Positions 29,700 through 39,073 of a stretch of DNA of 64,000 bases are shown in pieces. The stretch spans positions 310,001-374,000 of the forward strand of contig NBIV01000027.1 in assembly GCA_003194525.1 (NCBI GenBank). Reading direction: 5' to 3'. Source of the DNA: Gracilariopsis chorda. Taxonomy: Eukaryota; Rhodophyta; Florideophyceae; Gracilariales; Gracilariaceae. The notes under the pieces were generated by a model, which saw nothing but the letters and a program-made list of their open reading frames with translations, did not search any database and was not told the DNA's origin. Position 1 is the first letter of the stretch, and each line of letters starts with the position of its first letter. The position numbers and the translations under genes are program-made.

Positions 29700-30911
29700 A
29701 TGAAGACCCGTCGGAAAGTAACAACGAACACCTGCAAACCGAAGGGAAGGAAGTCTTTGAGGATCCCACCTTCTATTCGCAATGCCGGAAACATCGAGAT
29801 CCACCAACAAGCGGACTCGCATGGTTATTCAGAGTCTACGAAATTGTATGGAGGTTCAATTGATACGAATTCTGAAGAACAATGCTATCAGGATCAGAAC
29901 TCTATTCCCCGAGCCACTGTCGCATACATGAGTCTCTCAATGTGGGAAAAACAGTCATATGTTTACCAGTCAGATCAAGGGTCCGGACATCTCTTCGATA
30001 CCGATAATGACCAGGACTCGCAATATACACCCCTCTTCCATGCGTCTCGAAAGCGCAAGATCCAGCATGAATCATGCAATGACGGTGATGTCAATGCACA
30101 CACTTCACAAGCAAACGGACTTGTCGAGCACAAGGACAAAACAGTCAATCCCACGCAAACAAAACCTGATTCTGAAACATTCGGAATCCTCTGCAAACCC
30201 GCCAAACGGCCGAGACACCGTACGTCAGCTGATGATTCAAACTCGGACGGCCCGCAAACTCAAAAGTTGGATGAAATCGGAAACGGCGATCACAAAAACA
30301 AATACGTTAACAGCAATCAAGAAACGGAACATAGAGCAACGGCCACAAGTTGTTGTAGACTAAGTAAGAGACCACGGGTCTCCCCCTTATCTCCCGAAAT
30401 TGTACAAAAGGGAGAACGCGATAGGAGACAAGTAGGAACAGCCACACCCTCCACAGCTAACCACACAGACACAAAGCGAAACAGGCTTCCCGATCCAGAC
30501 ATCGAAAAGTTTCTCGGGGATGACGCCTTGCCGCCGAGCGTCTGTGGGTTTTTCCAAAGTTCCAGACCCACAAAGCCGAACTGCGGAGAGCTTGGGAGGG
30601 GGTTGTCTGGAATTTGTTCTACGCAGGACCACCCTGCGTCCCTCTCGACCCTTCCAGAGTCTCTCCCGGAATACGCGGGACAGTCAGCCACGGCTGCACG
30701 AGTTGGACATGACCTGACATCGCCCGAGAAATCCTGGGGAGGAGCTCTTCTCACAGCGGAGGATTTCTTGGCGGTGGATGCCATGTTCAGTGACGGTGAA
30801 CGACAGGCATCGGGGCCCGCCTCGGAGGGTGAGAGCCTCGTCCTTCCGGATATGGAGGACGAAAATTTTGGGGAAGACGGCGAGGGCGATGACGTCAGCG
30901 TTGCTTTGTAG
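29700..30911 (+). CDS. Disordered, probably nuclear protein, unknown
   Basis: A 403-residue single-exon frame from an ATG. No known domain. Composition is hydrophilic and disordered, rich in S, D, N, Q, T and K. Three basic clusters look like nuclear localisation signals: SRKRKI near 118, AKRPRHR near 168 and SKRPRV near 222. The C-terminal third (from about 260) changes to a more regular pattern with DIEKFLGDDALPPSVCGFF and LTAEDFLAVDAMFSDGE. It ends in a strongly acidic tail (DMEDENFGEDGEGDD). That architecture (NLSs plus acidic C-terminus) suits a transcription-linked or chromatin factor, but this is inference only. Confidence 0.55.
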   Translation: MKTRRKVTTNTCKPKGRKSLRIPPSIRNAGNIEIHQQADSHGYSESTKLYGGSIDTNSEEQCYQDQNSIPRATVAYMSLSMWEKQSYVYQSDQGSGHLFDTDNDQDSQYTPLFHASRKRKIQHESCNDGDVNAHTSQANGLVEHKDKTVNPTQTKPDSETFGILCKPAKRPRHRTSADDSNSDGPQTQKLDEIGNGDHKNKYVNSNQETEHRATATSCCRLSKRPRVSPLSPEIVQKGERDRRQVGTATPSTANHTDTKRNRLPDPDIEKFLGDDALPPSVCGFFQSSRPTKPNCGELGRGLSGICSTQDHPASLSTLPESLPEYAGQSATAARVGHDLTSPEKSWGGALLTAEDFLAVDAMFSDGERQASGPASEGESLVLPDMEDENFGEDGEGDDVSVAL

Positions 30912-32447
30912 ATAGAGTAGATCGCTGTTGATTGTAAAAGAATCTCTTTTGCCAAGGTTTGATCTATGGGATTTCTAAAATCATCGTTGCTGAGAAAGAC
31001 GAGGTTTGGTTGACCGACTCGCGGCCTTTATACAGAGCTTGCATGAAATCGCTGTCTGCTATTGTCTCTTTCTTTGGAGCCAAAAATCCTTCCGTCCACT
31101 GGCTACGTTTGTGGCGACTGGTTTGTCTACTTGTCAGTATTTCTTTCGCATGTAGACGGGGGGGACAGTGTCTAGGTTGGGAGATCGCTGTCTTCGAAAG
31201 TATTCGTTTTGTGGGGATAGTCTATCCATTCCGGTGGAAACTTTTTTGCAGTCGGGATGGCTGGAAGTGCTGATACACACTTCCACTCGTCAAAGAATTA
31301 TTTTCGCCTTTCGTGTACAAAATACTATGCGCTACTAAGTTAGCATCTCAAGGTGTCCTGCCGGTGAAGACCATACCTCTAAGACTAGTGTCATTGTTAC
31401 CTTACCGTTCCTACTTTTCACTCCTCAACATTCGCGTCGACAGTTGCTTCTCGACATGTTTAAACGTTCGCCAGAGGCTAAAGGATCATTGTACCGTGGA
31501 CGATCCGATGTCAAGATTTCAGAAAATACTTTGAACGAAGACTACCAACGGTACCCAGCGCTGGGCAGAATCTCGCTCTTCTTTTTTGATAGGGAACATC
31601 TTTCAGGTTCAAGAATGACGTTGAGCGACGGGGTTTCAGCTTGACGAAACAAACGCTCACCTTGCACCATTCCTGCGATGAGTTGTAACGGGCATTGTGT
31701 AGAAGTACAGGAAATTTTTCCCGTTACTCTGCGGGGCTCTTTCAGATGAGTTTTATCCAGCATTCTATCAGAGATATGAGTCCGTGGAGCTCCCAATTAT
31801 GAGAAACTGCAGACATTTCTTAACACAAGCCCACTTTTGCACGCGTATGTGCATACGCATAAGTGAAAAGTTCGGCCAACAGCAGAGTTCGGAAGATGGT
31901 TAGAGCCATTGATGAGCTATGGTCAGTTTCTCCGGAGCCCCCGATTGCAATAACGATCCTGTGCAATAGGAGCTAATCAAGGTTAGCTTTGCAGTCCGTA
32001 TTAAGCTATAGGAATCTTACCATCTTTATGGAAATCTGCAGTTGTATACCACAAAGTACACGAACGAACTCTTTTCCGCACTCCTTACTCCAAGGAATTC
32101 TTTTTGATACAAGAATTTGCTTTGATGTACGTACTAGTAAGGCTTTCCCTTCAGGTGGTTCTATGTTCGGATGCTACACGACGGAGTCATGAACAAAAGG
32201 GGCACTTATGGTTTATATCACAACATCTCTACAAAGACTTATGGAAGAAGCTTTCTTGTTCTCCGACACAGATGAACATTTCTGCATGCGAACTTGTAGG
32301 TATTGCGCTTCTAAAGATGTATCTCCCCTGTTATTGTGCATGTGGATATGCTACGGTGCAGCAGTAAGTGCAAGAATATCTAAGCTGGAAGGCCGTGTCA
32401 TTTTGTTCATGAGGAAGAGCTGCACGAGAAGTCCAAGGCTCATCTGT
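30912..32447. other. Gene-poor region
   Basis: No supported coding sequence. Short frames (31444-31644, 31542-31796, 32208-32723) have no domains; the last overlaps the coiled-coil gene in antisense. No repeat family recognised. Confidence 0.35.
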
Positions 32448-32999
32448 CTAAACGCCTTGCTCAAGAGATCTCTTGATCATGTTGATTCGCTCCTGCATCA
32501 TAATTATCTTCATCTCGGCCCTTTCGACAGAGAGTATTGCCTTTTGCAGTGCTTGCACAGCCTTGCTCTTAATGGATCGAGCATCGGCAAATTTATTCCT
32601 CCTTTCCTTCAATTTCTTGCAAGAAGAGGACAATGCTTCTTTCCTGCGGCGCATTTGTACCTCCTCATCGCAAGAAAGAACATAAACCTCTGCAAGGGTT
32701 TGTATACTGGCCAAAACCATTAAGCATTGCTCTGTGTTCCTTGCAGAAAGGCAGCGCTTTTGGTAAGTCTCAATTTGGCTATTCGTGTCTGCTAGCCTTT
32801 CGCACTGAGACTCTGCCATTTCTAGGTCCTTGAGCGCTGCACATGCGTTTAGTGCCTGCTCATAACGTTGTCGAGCTTGAGAAATCGACATGCTTACATC
32901 GCCTATGGCGTGCTGCCGAGCTTCCTCAGCACGTGCCAATCTCTCATGTTCCACATCCATTTGCGACTGGACTTGTTCGAGTTGGACATGAATTGACAT
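32448..32999 (-). CDS. Coiled-coil protein, unknown function
   Basis: A 183-residue protein from an ATG. Almost the whole length is predicted to be alpha-helical coiled coil: long runs without proline, rich in A, E, Q, R and L with heptad-like spacing (LEQVQSQMDVEHERLARAEE, ALQKAILSVERAEMKIIMMQ). It contains five or more cysteines spread along the helix. No further domain. It could be a cytoskeletal, tethering or complex subunit; it may also be a fragment of a longer protein, although it starts and stops cleanly. Confidence 0.55.
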   Translation of the reverse strand: MSIHVQLEQVQSQMDVEHERLARAEEARQHAIGDVSMSISQARQRYEQALNACAALKDLEMAESQCERLADTNSQIETYQKRCLSARNTEQCLMVLASIQTLAEVYVLSCDEEVQMRRRKEALSSSCKKLKERRNKFADARSIKSKAVQALQKAILSVERAEMKIIMMQERINMIKRSLEQGV

Positions 33000-33150
33000 T
33001 TTCCAAGACTGGTCACGACTGCTGTATGTATTTTGCGCATGAATCTCCGTGGGAATCGATGCACCCCGGAGTTCAGTGCTTTTGAAGTCCTTTCGCGCAG
33101 CAAATGATTTAGTAGATGCCAGCGTCCGGTTCGTACGGTTCGAAGGACCG
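33000..33150. other. Upstream region of the coiled-coil gene
   Basis: Presumed promoter and leader. No gene. Confidence 0.3.
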
Positions 33151-33290
33151 AGCGACCCGGGATGTCATTAAACTCGCCCAGGCGATCGGCGGACTGGTCG
33201 CCTTCGTCGACCTGGGATGTCTCTAAAAGCGACCAGGCAGTCGGCAGACCGACGGCCCCAAGCGACCTGGGTGGCAGTGTCCAGAAAAGG
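33151..33290 (+). repeat. Short tandem repeat, ~55-nt unit
   Basis: A unit starting GCGACCCGGGATGTC / GTCGACCTGGGATGTC / AGCGACCTGGGTGGC recurs at about 33151, 33206 and 33261, the third copy partial. Copies share CCAGGC-ATCGGC-GAC / CCAGGCAGTCGGCAGAC blocks. Confidence 0.6.
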
Positions 33291-33639
33291 CCCCCGCTAA
33301 GCTGTGCGAAACGGTAGCCACGACGCACGCGCTTCCCGGAAGATCTTGCCAGCCTTTCCCTGAGTTTTCCCGGAAGGGTCAGGAGTTTCCTACGGAAACT
33401 GAGGCGGCAGTCTTACCTCACGCAGCATCTCAGCATCGCGTGGATAATGGAAGAAAACAGGCCCGCCCGTACAAGGATCTGAATGGTTTTACAGGGTTTT
33501 TACGGAACTTGCGCCAGGATTGAAGAAAAGCACGTGTGTTAGGTCGGTTCAACTACCCGAAATCGCCAAGGGTAAAAAGGAAAGGGTGGGTAGAACGTCG
33601 TTAGTGCTTCTAGACGACGAAAACGAGGCACATTGGAAT

Positions 33640-34040
33640 CCGCCTTGTCGTGGTGTGCCCCTTAGCTGACGTCCTCTGGTGGAAAGGGAAGGAATAGCAG
33701 AGAAAAGAATGGAAAAGGCGAGTCGCGTCAGAACGAAATGGATCCGATCTCGGGTCTTCCCGTAGAAGCTTGGTACTAATCTTTCCATGTTCCGAGATAG
33801 TAGCTAGTGAGCGCAACACGGCTGCAGCAAGGTGAGAGCAAGCAGCAGTCATCGGCTACATTCCGGGGACATGAATAGAGATTGGTACTACGGGACAGAG
33901 AAAATCTTTCTTTCCGAGGAGCTTTACGTACATAGAGTTTAGCATGCTAGACGAAGAAAAGCTCCCCTGTAGAGTTAGATTCTACCACAATGCCGTAATC
34001 AGGTAATGTGTGCCCATAAAAAAGAAGAAGAAAGAAGAAG
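33640..34040. mobile_element. Foldback repeat element, copy 2
   Basis: Partner of the element at 21580-22190. The part 33760-34040 is the reverse complement of 21897-22180 with clear similarity. The preceding part matches 21585-21765 in direct orientation. The region beyond 34040 is purine-rich and does not extend the match clearly. No coding capacity. Confidence 0.6.
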
Positions 34041-35014
34041 GACCGAGGAAGTATACGAAAGAGAAAATGAAAGAAGCAATGAAGGTCATCATATTTGCAG
34101 TCTTTGAAAATCTTGGGTAGGAAATGGTTAACGGGTCAGATCTTGGCGTGATTGAAAGTGTAGAAGGAAGGAAGTAGTCGGTGAGCTTCTTTGCCAACCT
34201 GGCGGCTTTTATACGCAAGAAAAGGAAGATGGGTGACACGTCCAGACGTGGGGTATTTGGTACGGACATCCATTTGTTCCACATTTGTCAGCACAAGACT
34301 ATTTGAATGCTAGTGGGGTATTATGACCAAGAAGTTAAACAATTCAGAACAGAAGCAGAAACAAGATGGAAAACGAATGCTCGAGACGCCCTTCACATAG
34401 CGTCTGTCTTGTTATTTCGAAGAACGTAGCTATCGGACGCCCTCTATGACACACATGGACTGTCGGAAAGGAAGGACTGGTATGGCGTGTTGATGCTGAA
34501 AACGATTCAGAGTCACTGCTTCTGTGAGCTTGCAGCTTGCAGGCTGCCATGTCTGTAGAGATGACTGACAGATTCAGATTTGTTCAGAAAAAGTATGCCC
34601 TCATAACTTTAGTGCAAGAATCCGTATGTGACTGTAAAGGTTGATGTCCAAACGGTCAGGTCTTTGCTGATCCGTAATACTCAGCGACAGATTCTCAGTT
34701 TAAGGAGCATTTAACGCTCGAGTATCGATTGTGAATCGTAGTTTTTGTGCTCGTTGTATCTAACTGTCTAACAACCTACAAACATATACACATATGCGGG
34801 ATTGTGCACTTTACACCTGGTACAAAGCTTAAGTCAGCATTTGAACATATGGCAATGCGTCACGGTCTCATGCTAACGTATTCTACTGCCAGCAAAAGTG
34901 TGAGCTGCACTCTGTGGACGCATTTGCTGTTGTTGTACAAAAAGAACGAGAGTAGTATTCGGAAGGCTACCAAAAATACCAAAGACACCCAAAGGTACCA
35001 AATACAGTAGCATA
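34041..35014. other. Left flank of the Tc1 element
   Basis: No supported gene. A minus frame at 33982-34284 has a hydrophobic C-terminal half (FIASFIFSFVYFLG) but no family. A plus frame at 34747-35010 starts with CTG or TTG and ends at the transposon border. Confidence 0.3.
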
Positions 35015-35044
35015 CAGTGCGCGAAATCTCTATACGACACCCCC
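35015..35044 (+). repeat. Left outer terminal inverted repeat
   Basis: Begins CAGTGCGCGAAATCTC and ends in a C run; an exact reverse complement of 36536-36565. Confidence 0.97.
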
Positions 35045-35194
35045 CCGATTTAAAAGCAACGGCTTTATGTAATGTCTCACGAGGTGTAAACTTTTACTAA
35101 TCTATTCGTTACATAGAACAGTACTGAACGAGATAGAAAAACAATAAAACAAACTGTTACACAACCTTTCATTTCAAAACGGCTACCAAAAGCC

Positions 35195-35213
35195 GCGCAA
35201 CCCCTATACGACA
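35195..35213 (+). repeat. Left inner repeat (IR/DR)
   Basis: GCGCAACCCCTATACGACA (from 35195). It shares GCGC and CTATACGACA with the outer repeat in direct orientation. The surrounding block GGCTACC...ATACGACA is mirrored near the right end. Confidence 0.8.
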
Positions 35214-35329
35214 TAATAAAGAATATATATCTTGCAGTAGTGCTACTAGTAGCGTAGTCTTTCTACACATTCCATTGCTTTCTACACACTTCCTTCTTTC
35301 TATCCATCCACATTTTCTTTAAAAAAAAC

Positions 35330-36328
35330 ATGCCACGCGGCACTTATTTGTCGGAGAAGGAAAAAGGCCAAATTGAAGCATTCAGGAAGACAGGATGGTC
35401 AATTTCCGCCATATCACGTGAAGTGAAGCGTAGCCGAGATGTCGTCAAGCGGTACTTAGACAATACCAAAGGATATGGGACTAAAAAACCCACCAACAAG
35501 AAGGGAAAAATAACCCCAGCAGCTCGACGACTGCTGGTTCGTGAAGCATCGAAGGGCGAACAAACTGCGTCCCAGCTAAAAGTCGCACTCCAATTGCCTA
35601 TATCAAAACGTAGAGTCCAACAGATACTCTCTGCAGAGGAACACCTTAAATATAAAAAGGTGAAACAGGCTCCTCCTCTAACCGACATTCACAAAACAAA
35701 CCGTTTGAATTGGGCTCGGAAAAGGCATGCGTGGTCACTTGGAGAATGGGGCCGTGTTGTGTTTTCCGATGAAAAAAAATTCAACTTGGATGGTCCTGAT
35801 GGTTTTGCTTACTACTGGCATGATATGAGGAAGGAAGAACGGGTGATGTCGAAGAGACAGAAAGGTGGTGGTGGAGTGATGGTTTGGGGAGCTTTTTCTG
35901 AAAAAGGTGTCAGCAAACTAGCTGTGTTACTTGGCAATCAGGACTCTAAGAAGTATGTTGAAACCTTGAAAAACTATTTGCTACCTTATTCGCAAACTGT
36001 TTGCGGGACAGGATGGATTTTTCAGCAAGACAATGCAGCAATTCATACTTCTAAGTTTACTAAGGACTGGTTTGAGACTAACAATGTGGATGTTATGGAG
36101 TGGCCAGCACGTAGTCCTGATCTCAATCCGATTGAGAATCTTTGGGGAATTCTGGCTAGGCGAGTTTATGCTAATGCAAAACAGTTTGATACTGTTGTTG
36201 AGCTTACAGAATGCATTTTGTCAGAATGGGACAAAATTGATCGTGTCACGTGCTACAATCTTGTCAAAAGCATGACAAAGCGTTGTGCTACTGTCTTAGA
36301 GAGACAGGGAATGAAAACAGACTACTAG
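35330..36328 (+). CDS. Tc1/mariner transposase, DD34E
   Basis: A 332-residue intact transposase from an ATG. It cuts and pastes the element by binding the terminal repeats. The N-terminal 110 residues hold a paired helix-turn-helix DNA-binding region (SEKEKGQIEAF, ISAISREVKRSRDVVKRYL, then a second HTH ending ISKRRVQQIL). The catalytic core has D147 (VVFSDEKKF), D234 (FQQDNAAIH) and E269 (SPDLNPIENLWG). The 34-residue gap between the second aspartate and the glutamate defines DD34E, the Tc1 group. No stop, frameshift or missing catalytic residue is seen, so it could be active. It begins after an A run in a short AT-rich leader (ATATATAT near 35224). Confidence 0.97.
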   Translation: MPRGTYLSEKEKGQIEAFRKTGWSISAISREVKRSRDVVKRYLDNTKGYGTKKPTNKKGKITPAARRLLVREASKGEQTASQLKVALQLPISKRRVQQILSAEEHLKYKKVKQAPPLTDIHKTNRLNWARKRHAWSLGEWGRVVFSDEKKFNLDGPDGFAYYWHDMRKEERVMSKRQKGGGGVMVWGAFSEKGVSKLAVLLGNQDSKKYVETLKNYLLPYSQTVCGTGWIFQQDNAAIHTSKFTKDWFETNNVDVMEWPARSPDLNPIENLWGILARRVYANAKQFDTVVELTECILSEWDKIDRVTCYNLVKSMTKRCATVLERQGMKTDY

Positions 36329-36368
36329 ATTTGTTCCTTGATGTTCGAAACGTTGCTACGTGCACACC

Positions 36369-36387
36369 TGTCGTATAGGGATTGCGC
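36369..36387 (-). repeat. Right inner repeat (IR/DR)
   Basis: TGTCGTATAGGGATTGCGC, the inverted counterpart of 35195-35213 with one or two differences. Confidence 0.8.
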
Positions 36388-36535
36388 TGTCTCAGGTAGC
36401 CTTTTTAAAGTAAAGTAAGTTTGTGTTTGCCTGTTTTATTTGAAAGTGTGTCCATTTATTTGATTCCAGATGTAGAGGAACTGGACAAAGTTTCAAGCTT
36501 GTAATGTTTACAGAAAGCTCTTTGTTGTCATTTTA

Positions 36536-36565
36536 GGGGGTGTCGTATAGAGATTTCGCGCACTG
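36536..36565 (-). repeat. Right outer terminal inverted repeat
   Basis: Exact inverted copy of 35015-35044, followed by the TA duplication. Confidence 0.97.
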
Positions 36566-36847
36566 TAGGTCGTCATTGGATTCGATGAGGGAAGCCCTTC
36601 ACTGCTGTACTTGCTGTAAAGGGTACAAACCAATTAACTACAACATGTGTCCGTTAATTGATCCGAATGTCAGCCGCCTCGTCCCGAAACGTGAGCTCTG
36701 GACAATCTTTGACTCGGCCGGGCGCCAGGGCACTCGATGCTCTCACCGACTGTCCACATAGATTTGCTTCGAATATCTAGCTAGAGGCGATCTCAGGACA
36801 CAAGAGGAAGCTCCAGGGTCAGCGTTCATCGCATCGTCAGTCATAAG

Positions 36848-37129
36848 ATGACACTTCTCCGCCCAATCGTAGTGGAAGCAGCGCGTGTAGCAAGCGGTGC
36901 GTCACTAGTTCTTAAAGCCCTTCCACCCGTCTCAGCGATTGCAAAATCGTTTGTCGAGACCGTTCTTGTCATGCCACGTCGTCACCCCGTGAATGATTCT
37001 CGTACCGATGCAGCCAAGCCATCTTCGTCAAAAGGAGAGACCGATCATCCTCAACGACCAACGGTAATTCTCAAGAATCCAACCGCTCCCATTGCACCGG
37101 GTTTGCGAAACGACACCGAGCCTGTTTGA
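36848..37129 (+). CDS. Small hypothetical protein
   Basis: A 93-residue ATG-started frame. The first half is amphipathic and mildly hydrophobic (IVVEAARVASGASLVLKALPPVSAIAKSFVETVLV), the second half disordered and proline-rich. It might be a small mitochondrial or peripheral membrane protein. Weak support: no homology recognised, but composition is more protein-like than the surrounding frames. Confidence 0.3.
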   Translation: MTLLRPIVVEAARVASGASLVLKALPPVSAIAKSFVETVLVMPRRHPVNDSRTDAAKPSSSKGETDHPQRPTVILKNPTAPIAPGLRNDTEPV

Positions 37130-38041
37130 ACGCTCGCTTGCGTTACTTGAAAATCTTATGAATACCGTCGTACGGGATATTTATTCAAGCGTGAATGTTT
37201 CGTTTGTCATTTGCTTCTCCCTGTGCTGCTGGCGAGAGAGGTTGTTTATGATCGAAGACGTTCGCGCCGGCGGTCGACACTTTTCTTTCCTTCTTTTGCT
37301 GAGACTCGGTTTTTTTATTTGTACAACACGGGGAAGCTCTTTGTTTCACGTCTTTAATTGTCCATGTTTGTGAGTGTACAACAGCATATGATTATCTTTC
37401 ATCCTCTGAACCTCATGTCTCAGAAGCTTTGACAGAGCATTCGCAGATGAAATGCCGTGTAGCGGGTCTTGAGCGCTTCGTCTAGAACAACAGGGTTAGT
37501 ACAACCAACACTTGGTAAAGTGTGGGCGCATTCTTGTATCCCGAAACTACAGCATTAGCACGAAAGAGACGGACTCTAACTCATTCGAGCGCCAGTGGCT
37601 CCTAGACAGCGATAGTCGCGATCACCGATCGTATGTAGTCAACTCACCTCAGAGGTTTTGGATATGTGAGAAGGGTTGGCACACCAGGATGGGCGGAGCA
37701 ATGTATTGCACTTTGGTAGGGAGGACGCGTATTGACCCGGTAAGTCCCTCTCTGCGGTGTTAGCTTCCCAAACCAAAGCGACTTGCCACTCACTCCAAGG
37801 CCTGTCTCATCTTTGGCGCACCATTGTTTTCCTAACTTCATAGCGGCGATGATTAGACAGCTACGCCCGACCACCACGGTAAGAATAGGCTCTAGGAAGT
37901 AGACACAGTCAAGAAGCATGGATAAATTGTTTCCGCTTTAGCTGTCGGCACAAACAAATATACGACGCATATGGCTAGAACACAAGGGTGCTGTTATTTC
38001 ACATCTACTACATAGGGTTCATGAAGTCAAGTAACTGACTT
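37130..38041. other. Intergenic
   Basis: No supported gene; frames at 37092-37373 and 37512-37763 lack domains. The right end is the 3' flank of the LPMO-like gene. Confidence 0.35.
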
Positions 38042-39073
38042 CTACGCAACCCCTACTACACACGGCGGAGCATGTTCTGTGCATATTCGATCAGTTGCAA
38101 GTATCGGAAGCCGGCAACACTCTGCTTTACCCCCAGGCAGATCCTCGCAGCCCTTCCCACCACAACCACCGCAGGTGACCGGGCAACATACCCTTCCTTT
38201 GCATATTCCATTCTTTTCATCTGTCTCTATATCGTAAAGATCAAGTTCAGTCTCATCGTCCGCTGCGCTTGCAATCACACCGGCTGTGATAGAATGTTGA
38301 TATCTGGCCCACTCCGTGTACGTCGTGCAGTTGAACCTTGTTGGGACGGCGTAATACTTTTTCGTCTTCTTACAACCAACTCTGTTGCATACGCCAAGCT
38401 CAGACGCCGAGGTGGGACAAGTTCCGCTTATTATTCTCCGATGGCGTCCTGGCTCAAAATAGGGCCTGAAAGATCCCCCTACTTCGTCGCCGCCTTCTAT
38501 GCGAACGAAAGTGCACGAACTGAAATCCGGGAAGAAACCTCTCTTACCATTTTTGAAAAGTCCACCGAACCACACATACCGAAGCACGTAATCCCCGTCT
38601 GGGTAAACAGTCGGAACTTTGATCATTCTGCGCAAAGCAGTCCCTCGCATATCAGTCCCACAATCTTCTCCGACGCCGCAATCGATTTGTTCGTACTCCC
38701 AACATCCCATCATCAAGGTTAGTGTCTCATGCCATGACTTGTTGAACATCTTCGAGACCGGTACCAGAGATATAGCCACAAAGCCCCCTCGATGATTGTT
38801 CTTCACCCATCCGACTGAAACCAAGTCCCCTCTCCTCCATGTAGCGGCAGGTGATGACCTGTTGTTGCCAGCCCCATGTGGATAAGGTAACGGACATGCA
38901 AGGTCACAGTCCGGCTTCTGCGACGTGCACAGCCTCGTAAACCTACGTCGATAGGCTGGTGGATCCCTGAGCCAGCTATGAGAGAGAGCTGTTCTGCAAA
39001 AGACGAGGCATATAAAACATAGAAACACACAATGTTTAGCCATTGCAGACAACTTGTTTGAGTCGAAGTGCAT
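38042..39073 (-). CDS. Secreted LPMO-like protein with a Cys-rich C-terminal module
   Basis: A 343-residue single-exon protein. ATG at 39073; an in-frame ATG at 39043 gives a more typical signal peptide (MAKHCVFLCFICLVFCRTALS). Cleavage after that serine would leave histidine as residue 1 of the mature protein (HSWLRDPPAY), the hallmark of lytic polysaccharide monooxygenases, whose N-terminal His is half of a copper histidine brace. A second candidate brace histidine is mature H63 in WVKNNHRGGFVAISLV, and the core ends with YPDGDYVLRYVWFGG and FFPDFSSCTFVRIEGG, as in LPMO/chitin-binding-like folds. Paired cysteines are frequent. The C-terminus (about 285-335) is a separate cysteine-rich module with CCPVTCGGCGGKGCEDLPGG and CC, a pattern found in some secreted protist proteins. 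It would act outside the cell on a polysaccharide. Copper binding and oxidation are inferred, not shown. Confidence 0.7.
   Translation of the reverse strand: MHFDSNKLSAMAKHCVFLCFICLVFCRTALSHSWLRDPPAYRRRFTRLCTSQKPDCDLACPLPYPHGAGNNRSSPAATWRRGDLVSVGWVKNNHRGGFVAISLVPVSKMFNKSWHETLTLMMGCWEYEQIDCGVGEDCGTDMRGTALRRMIKVPTVYPDGDYVLRYVWFGGLFKNGKRGFFPDFSSCTFVRIEGGDEVGGSFRPYFEPGRHRRIISGTCPTSASELGVCNRVGCKKTKKYYAVPTRFNCTTYTEWARYQHSITAGVIASAADDETELDLYDIETDEKNGICKGRVCCPVTCGGCGGKGCEDLPGGKAECCRLPILATDRICTEHAPPCVVGVA

Larger units (their letters stand above)
35015..36565 (+). mobile_element. Complete Tc1/mariner transposon
   Basis: 1,551 bp, bounded by TA on both sides (35013-35014 and 36566-36567), the usual Tc1/mariner target duplication. 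The outer 30 bp are perfect inverted repeats (35015-35044 and 36536-36565). Each end also has an inner repeat with the shared core CTATACGACA about 180 bp inside, giving an IR/DR arrangement. The only gene is the transposase. The identical ends and open transposase indicate a young insertion. Confidence 0.96.

Noticed and set aside
30317..30955. 212-codon minus frame
   Set aside because: Antisense shadow of the 29700 gene, serine-rich without a domain.
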